Of a stretch of DNA of 64,000 nucleotides, positions 57,806 to 64,000 are shown piece after piece. The stretch covers positions 124,001 through 188,000 of the forward strand of contig JAHEWK010000009.1 in assembly GCA_020740775.1 (NCBI GenBank), written 5' to 3'. Source of the stretch: Ilyonectria destructans. Its lineage: Eukaryota > Ascomycota > Sordariomycetes > Hypocreales > Nectriaceae. Position 1 is the stretch's first letter. The number at the start of each line of letters is the position of its first letter. Below the pieces are notes generated by a model. That model searched no databases. It was given only the letters and a program-made list of their open reading frames with translations, and had not been told where the DNA came from. Made by a program: the position numbers and the translations under genes.

Positions 57806-59483
57806 GTTGACTCTCGAGAGTAGGAGATCTGAAGATGCAGTAGGTTCCTCCAATCTGGGTAGCTTGGGGTTTTAACCCAGGCCATCGAGCCACCACCAGT
57901 GGATGTGAAGGGCCTCGGGGAGCCGGAGAGTCCGGTTGACTGTATTGGGGACTAGTGGCTAGGATTGCTCCCTGTTGTCGTATTGCTGCGGCCCAGAGGT
58001 TGTCGGAATTAAACGGTGGGTGGACACCTCACGGTCGATTAATTGTCGACCGGAAGCCGAGAAGACCGCGACTTGAGGCTTGGCGCACTCGCGTTCAAAA
58101 CCGGGCATCTAAAAAAGCGAGCTCGGCCGGAAGTCGCAGCAGAGATGTGTGAAAACACCGAGCTGAGGGCTTCGGCGCAATCGGGTTTAAGTCGGGTAGG
58201 TAAAAAGCGAGCTCTATTTAAAATAGGGAGTAATTATCAAGCATCCGTGCTGGTGCATTTTTCCAGGCAACCCAGGAACGCCCATTCGGCACTGCCATGG
58301 CCCCAGCTAATGCACTAGGGCCGTGTTCCTCGGGGATGATGGCGCGTGACAAGGAAGGTCGTGGTGTAGTACGTCGTGATACACGCCATCAATCGATCCA
58401 TCGATTGGTTAAATAACCAAGTGACGATATTGATCAATATAGTGCCCTCGTGAGCTGAAATATAGTCAACTAATCCAAGGAAGAATGCGTAAGCCGTGCT
58501 ATATGTCCAGCTCATCCGTCGTCCCGTCTGAACATGTGCCGCTAGCATACTGTCAATCACCCCTTGGAGGTGAGGACGACAATGCTAGTATAAAAACGAA
58601 ACCTTCACTCTTATTTGATAAATGTTGAAGGAAGCCCGCAGTCGCCGCAAGCCGTGAGGGCCCGTAACAGCCCCGAACGCTCTCGCCTTAGGTAGCAGTT
58701 ACACATCATCACTGCACATGTTGGACTGTCAGCAGTTTATGAGCCCTCGCGCTTATGCGAGCAACAGTTGCTATATGGAGTACATTTTTTGAAACTCTGA
58801 TACCGCTCTTTCTAATCACACAATTTTGGTCTGCTTGCAGTGCCGCGATGGCGAAGAATACGCGCTGGAAACCTGAGTCGCTAAACGCGACTATAAACAC
58901 ATCGGCCTACAACACGAAGCCTACGGAGGTAGATCTTCAACAACGACCTCTAGAAGCGCGGCGGAGAGGACACAACGGCTGAACCAGGTCAAAGAGTTAA
59001 TATAGTACATCCAGTACTTCTAAAAGTGGGGGAACATAGAGTAAGGTGTAAAGATGCTACTGAACAGTACTAAAGAAGAACAGATTCCGGACCTACCCTA
59101 CACCCCTCCAAGATAAATCCAAGACGCTGATTGGTTCATGATGACGGAATGAGTCTGACATCCACCATCCACCCGATCCACCCGAGCCTGCAGTCCTATT
59201 AGTTCATCTGCCGGCCGATCCAGCCGATCCAGCCGACAGCGACTCTTATAGCTAGATACTGGGGATGAATCAACAATCATGTCGCACGAAGATGATGCTT
59301 TTCAATCACGCCATCGGCAATGGCGGAGAAGGTGGAAGTCTATCATGGAGGACGTGAGGACCATAAATATGATCATGTGGCGCGGCCAAATTGCGAGTGT
59401 CTGTCCCGGCAGACTCCAAGCTTGCTCTAGTCTCCATAACAATCTCGTCAATTATCCTCGAGTCGTATCTCACAACCGTTGTT
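57806..59483. other. Divergent intergenic region, about 1.7 kb
   Basis: The region lies between the DUF3533 and dioxygenase promoters. It contains the diverged duplication at 58044-58214. Near 59215-59235 there are two tandem CCGATCCAG units plus a partial third, about 250 bases before the dioxygenase ATG. Minus-strand frames at 58315-58560 and 58709-58900 are not recognisable. Confidence 0.45.
58044..58214. repeat. Diverged tandem duplication of about 85 bases
   Basis: Copy 1 (58044-58127) and copy 2 (58127-58214) share CCGGAAGYCG at the start, a GGCTTSGGCGCA core, and TAAAAA(A)GCGAGCTC at the end. The copies are clearly diverged, with small indels. Confidence 0.6.
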
Positions 59484-60753
59484 ATGGCTCCAGGGCTTGT
59501 TGAGATCCAGCACCTGTCTTCCGAGACCGTTCGGGTGAACAAGAACATCTTTCCAGACGGCTACAAGACGTCTGGCCAACATGAGCCTGTCTACTCTGCT
59601 ATCCAACCCTACGACAAGTTCCCGAAAGAGATCACCGGACCTACGGTATGGCAGCCACATGAGTACGTCAATGACCCGGAGAAGTGGACGCATGCTTTTA
59701 CAGAAGAAGAGGTCGCCGAGATTGAAGCGGCGGCGGATGCCTTTACCAAGTCTGGGCTGCCTTTGACGGCTATCACAAAGGTAAGTGCACACAGGAAATG
59801 CTTGACACAGTCCACTGACTATTCAGGATCGCTTCAAATTACCGATGCTGGCAACTCTAATGCAAGACCTCCGCAAAAAGCTCGTCGACGGCCAAGGCTT
59901 CTGGCTCTTCAAGAACCTCCCCGTCCAGCAATGGGGCCTGCACAAGTCGGCCACCGCATACATGGGTCTGGGCACGCACTTGGGCTACTTCGTGAGCCAG
60001 AACAGCCGCGGACACGTCCTGGGCCACGTCAAGGACCTCGGCGAGGACCCTACGCAGACGGACCGCGTGCGCATCTACCGGACCAACGCGAGGCAGTTCT
60101 TCCACACCGACTCGGGCGACATTGTCGGGCTGCTCTGCATGGCCAAGTCGATGCAGGGCGGCGAGTCGGATATCTGCTCGCAGCACCGCGTCTTCAACTG
60201 TCTGCAGCGGGAGCATCCCGAGGTGGCCAGGCTGTTCTGCGAGCCCATCTGGTATGCGGATCGCAAGGGCGAGGTGTCGGCAGGCCAGAAGCCTTGGATG
60301 AAGACGGCCGTTTTCTACCTCGAGAACGACCCTGAGGGAACGCCGAGGCTGTACGGCAAGTTTGATCCGAACAACGTGACGTCTCTCTGGCGATTCAATA
60401 CGGGCCCCGACGCGCAGCTCCCGCCTCTCTCCGAAGCGCAGCTGCACGCCATGAAGGTCCTCGAGGAGACGTGCAAGCGAGAAGCGTTGCACATGATCCT
60501 CGCCCCCGGAGACATTCAGTTTGTTAGCAACCAGCATGTCTTCCACGCCCGCACGGCGTACAAGGATTATGTGCCGGGTAGCAGAGACGAGAAGGGGAAG
60601 CTGAGGCCGCAGAGGCATTTGATGAGGCTTTGGCTGTCGGTGCCTGTGGACGAGGGAGGCTGGAAGTTGCCGTTTCCGGATATGCTGGAGAAGAAGCGCG
60701 GTGGTATTCAGGTCGATGATACGCCGCCGAAATGTCCGCTTGATGCCGAGTGA
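59484..60753 (+). CDS. TauD/TfdA-family Fe(II)/2-oxoglutarate dioxygenase
   Basis: A non-heme iron dioxygenase of 407 residues. Exon 1 is 59484-59780 (ATG in M-A-P-G-L-V-E-I). A 46-base intron runs from GTAAGT to TTCAG, and exon 2 is 59827-60753. The metal-binding H-x-D is in F-F-H-T-D-S-G-D, the distal histidine in S-N-Q-H-V-F-H-A-R-T-A-Y, and the 2-oxoglutarate-binding arginine in R-H-L-M-R-L-W-L-S. N-terminal landmarks are P-T-V-W-Q-P-H-E-Y and F-W-L-F-K-N-L-P-V. The coding region is distinctly GC-rich compared with its flanks. Family members hydroxylate taurine, aryloxyalkanoates or specialised metabolites; the fungal subgroup's substrate is not known to me. The codirectional double-zinc-cluster regulator starts about 375 bases downstream. 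Confidence 0.93.
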
Positions 60754-61128
60754 TGATCTACTGTAACTCTATTATTCTTCTCAACTCCGATTCGGATGTA
60801 AATTGCGTTAGCATTTGAGACTAGCTTTTCTTCTGTTCCTCCAGTTAGTTGTCAGACACGATCGAGTATACCTACCTCTTCAAAGCGTTTCATGTCGTCA
60901 TAATTGGCATTCAGACTTCCTAGGCTAGCTCTTGGTCCTTCTCGGTTCTATGCAACGAGTATTTGCCCAACCCGTTTCCATCTCAAACTCCCGCTCAATG
61001 CCAAAGGCGTCATTCGTGCTTAGCTAATGCGAACCGACCCCGCAACCTAAACAATTGACATGAAACCTAACATGGGCAGCTTCTTCCACAAACAACGTCG
61101 CTTCACACAACCTCAGCTTTGGAACGGA
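60754..61128. promoter_or_regulatory. Spacer between the dioxygenase and regulator
   Basis: A short region holding the dioxygenase terminator and regulator promoter. An in-frame upstream ATG for the regulator lies at 61060. No other feature was seen. Confidence 0.4.
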
Positions 61129-63642
61129 ATGTCTTTAGCTCAAGAAAACCTCGAGTGGCAGCCGAAGAAGCGTTCGCGGCTTGGTGAGTCGACTGACAAT
61201 CACGACTTCATTTCATGACCCGCCTAACAGTAAATCTACCGAGGTTGCAACACCTGCAAAGCTCGAAAGGTAGTACGATGACCATCTAATCGCGAAAATA
61301 ACATTGGCTCAAGGTGCTATAGGTTAAATGCGACGAGCGCCAACGTGTCTGCGACAACTGTGAAAGCCTGCATCTAGAGTGTACATATCCAAGTGCCGGC
61401 CAAAGGAGGGTAGCGGTTGGGAAGAGGAATCCCAGATCATGCAGCGGCTGTCGAATTGCAAGGTGTAAATGCTCTCGAAGGGTCGTCGGCCAATCCTCCT
61501 GCGATCGATGTCGCGAGAAGAGCCTGCCTTGTTCTTACCAAGACGGACCTGGGAACTCACCCGGACAACTTCTACCCAGTCATCCGAGAGGGCAAGGCGT
61601 TGTCGCAGCAGCGCCAATGCAGACGACTAATTTAGATGATGAGGCTTGTCTAACTCCTGCGCCTGAACCGGCAATTATGCAGCTCCACTGGTACTGTACC
61701 TACTTTGTTACATAAGACGTCCACTACTGACAACCTACAAGGCTCAGCTCTCCTGACCTACCGGATGGGAAGCATACGAGACTCTTGGTCGATAGCTACT
61801 TTCAAAACATCCATCCACTTCGATGTTTCTCCTTCATCCATAAACCATCATTCCTCCAGAAACTCGCTGAGATGGGCTCTGACCTACGGAGCGATGCGCT
61901 GTTACATATCATGTGTGCACTAGGAGCCCAGTATGATATGCCCCATCGGTGCTGGTGAAGCCATTGACAATGTCTAGATTCTTTGCCCTCGAGTACAGCG
62001 ATACCGTCCAGCAGCTTCCCGCAGCCTTTATCCTCAAGGCTGGCTCTCAATGGGCCGCTACAGCAGAGCGCTTGATTCTTGGAAATACCAATCAAATTTC
62101 CATCGACGGCTTGATGGTGACTATGACTGCTCCCTTTGTGGCAGCTCGCTTACCCTTGTAGACGACCCAACTCCTCCATGACTATGCTCTCCGCATGGGC
62201 AACTTCGCGCAGGCATTTGTGTTGAGTGCGCTCATGGCCCGGATGACGCAGGCGCTACAAATCAATCTCGAGTACTCGTCTGACCTGTTCGACCAGTCCG
62301 CCACTGCTTCGTTGTCGGTAACGGATCGCGAGTGCAGACGACGGCTCATGTGGAGTTGCTATGTCACAGATGTCTTGTGCAGCAATGGCGTCGAGCAGCT
62401 GACGCTGATATTTGAGAAGGACATCAAGATTCAGCTGCCTTGCAACAACCGGAATTTCCTCCATCGGCAGCCATCCATCACGAGAACTCTCACCGGTTTG
62501 CCTTTGGACTTTGCGCCTCCCGACAAGATCCCTGCCGACCTCAATAGCAACATGGGCATGCTAGGTTATCTCATCCAGCTGTTAGAAATACGAAGGCGAG
62601 TGCTGTGGTACATCAAGCACCTGGACCAAGCCATGCTGCCGTGGCTACCAGACTCCGAGTTTGCACAGCTGGACCGAGAGCTGCAAGCCTGGTGCGCTAC
62701 TCTCCCGGCCAATCTTCAGTATACGGCTTCAACAATCTACTTGCGAAAAGAGTCGTCGCAGCTGGGCGCCCTGTGCCTCTTCCACTGCACCTACCACCAA
62801 ACCATGCTGGACTTCTACCGCATCGGAACGCCTGAACTGTTCAAGCTCCGGTCTGCCTTTCACTTCCCTCCGGAAATGTCCGACTTCCAGAGACATTTGC
62901 AATACGCCTTGTTCAAGGAGGCGCGCACGTTGGGCGCCATCATTGCCGAGGCGGAGCAGCATAGTCCCAGGATGATCGGGGACCCGTGGTTTCCTACCAT
63001 GGCGTACGAGAGCAATCGCGTTATGCTCTTTTACTTGACTCAGGTCACCGATCCTGTCGCCATGAACAAGCGCGATCTCGTGCTGAGTAGCATCGCTTAT
63101 CTGCAGAGCAACCTGAAAGCGTTAAAGACCATGCGGGCTACCAATGCCATGGCTGAGGGTCTAGTGAGTTTCCTGCTGTGTGGCCTACAACATGCTAACC
63201 ACGATGGCGACAGTCTCGCGGAGCCGAAAGCATGCTCCAGAAGCTTGGGGTCGACTCCAACCACATTCTCCCGCTGCCCAACGTCATCCTGGACGATCCG
63301 TACCTAGCGTTCCCGAACAGAGATGCCGAAGCCCCCCAAAGAGCCGCAGACTCTGACCTCCACCCGCTCTCGATATTTCGCATGGCAAGAAAGGAGATTC
63401 CAGAGGGACACGTACCTGTAGAGCCATCGAAAGCGAGTCCCTCTTCGACCAGGGGCGGGGTGCAGGTAGTTGAAGACCTGATCTTAGGTGCTGCGGGGAT
63501 GGAAGGATTGAGTCACAAACTTGATATGTTTTTCACGCCTGATTTGGCGCGAGATTGGGATGTGACGGAGATGATTCTTGGGTCTGGAACAGATGATGGG
63601 CCGATATTATGGAATGGTATGACGCAGATGGGGTCATTATGA
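61129..63642 (+). CDS. Transcription factor with two consecutive Zn2Cys6 clusters
   Basis: A nuclear regulator. The start is ATG 61129 or the in-frame ATG 61060. The first exon (M-S-L-A-Q-E-N-L-E-W, then K-K-R-S-R-L) splices (GTGAGT...CCGAG) to G-C-N-T-C-K-A-R-K, and the next intron (about 61270-61321) to V-K-C-D-E-R-Q-R-V-C-D-N-C-E-S-L-H-L-E-C: C-x2-C-x6-C-x6-C-x2-C-x6-C. About 18 residues later a second cluster begins in the same exon: S-C-S-G-C-R-I-A-R-C-K-C, then nine residues, then C-D-R-C-R-E-K-S-L-P-C (C-x2-C-x6-C-x9-C-x2-C-x6-C). Introns near 61690-61740, 61928-61976, 62119-62160 and 63162-63213 lead through the fungal-TF domain (S-Y-F-Q-N-I-H-P-L-R-C-F-S-F-I-H-K-P, A-L-Q-I-N-L-E-Y-S, R-R-R-L-M-W-S-C-Y-V-T-D) to a C-terminus ending at 63642. 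About 750 residues. The dioxygenase just upstream is a possible target. Confidence 0.88.
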
Positions 63643-64000
63643 CGGAGCTACAATACCGGTACTCTCATAACTCCCCGTAAAGTTCTTGTAGATATCCTCT
63701 CAACGCTTCTACGGGAACCTTGGGTCTGCCAGAGTGATGGCGGACACGGTTTGATCAAGTGGCCTCTGGGTTGATGACCACTCTGTCAGCGACAATTTCC
63801 GCTGCAATCTCGTCCACGTGCTTAAAGTCAAAGTAACCTTACTGCAATGAAGAATACCGGCTCCATCTATCCCCGATCTTGATTTGCCTTAAGAATAGAG
63901 ATAAGATTTATCCCGAGTCACAGACCTACCCGGCCGAAGTCCAAATGAGACTAATTTAGTACGATGCAAGCTGAACCCCGCCATTGGGATTTCCTAGACC
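63643..64000. other. 3' flank of the regulator
   Basis: No gene or repeat is supported in these last 358 bases. Confidence 0.5.

Noticed and set aside
59857..60618. A 253-codon minus-strand open frame inside the dioxygenase exon
   Set aside because: It is the antisense shadow of a GC-rich coding exon. It has no family landmarks, while the plus frame has the full iron-binding set.

Overview
The window is nuclear DNA of a filamentous ascomycete (Pezizomycotina, most like a Sordariomycete). The genes carry short introns of about 45-90 bases with GTRNGT-type donors, CTRAC/CTAAC-like branch sites and YAG acceptors. The protein families are typically fungal: Zn2Cys6 regulators, an Ayg1-like hydrolase, a CYP53 P450, DUF3533, fungal-transcription-factor-domain proteins and a rhodopsin-domain membrane protein. 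Gene-bearing DNA of normal GC content alternates with AT-rich, stop-saturated blocks that look like transposons destroyed by repeat-induced point mutation (RIP): about 46-1120, 5471-6725, 9720-10000, 13561-19380 and 35480-35900. I saw no tRNA, rRNA or CRISPR.

Layout. 1-13.5 kb: RIP relic; a small cupin (2252-2824, +); a fumarylacetoacetase-family gene (3314-4905, -); RIP relic; a Zn2Cys6 regulator (6982-9562, +); an Ayg1-like alpha/beta hydrolase (10439-11990, +). 13.5-19.4 kb: a gene-free AT isochore with tandem repeats, a long (TAA)n tract and interleaved inverted repeats. 19.9-25.6 kb: an SLC25-type carrier (-) and two short-chain dehydrogenases (22364-23383, -; 24609-25554, +). 25.6-37.1 kb: a MITE-like inverted repeat, a ~100 bp duplication, a small secreted protein (26920-27636, +), a fungal-TF-domain protein (to 30445, +), an MCT-type MFS transporter (31976-33574, -), a ~570 bp TIR element (34691-35263) and a decaying rhodopsin-domain gene (35953-37120, -). 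38.4-39.2 kb: two unrecognised open frames. 40.0-41.7 kb: a CYP53-type benzoate 4-monooxygenase (-).

The most coherent module is 43.2-54.7 kb: an intracellular GH3 beta-glucosidase with a PA14 insert (-), a divergently transcribed MFS sugar transporter (+), a Zn2Cys6 regulator (-) and a second MFS sugar transporter (-). The shared GH3/transporter promoter and the second transporter's promoter together hold five CGG-N7-CCG sites with closely related cores, including identical 13-mers. That arrangement suggests a locally regulated oligosaccharide-uptake-and-hydrolysis cluster. The right end holds a DUF3533/SNG1-type membrane protein (56324-57805, -), a TauD-family dioxygenase (59484-60753, +) and a regulator with two consecutive Zn2Cys6 clusters (61129-63642, +).

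The spliced structures were deduced by eye from reading frame, family conservation and splice signals. Boundaries are approximate where stated, and several genes whose longest open frame begins at a non-ATG codon were given the first plausible ATG.
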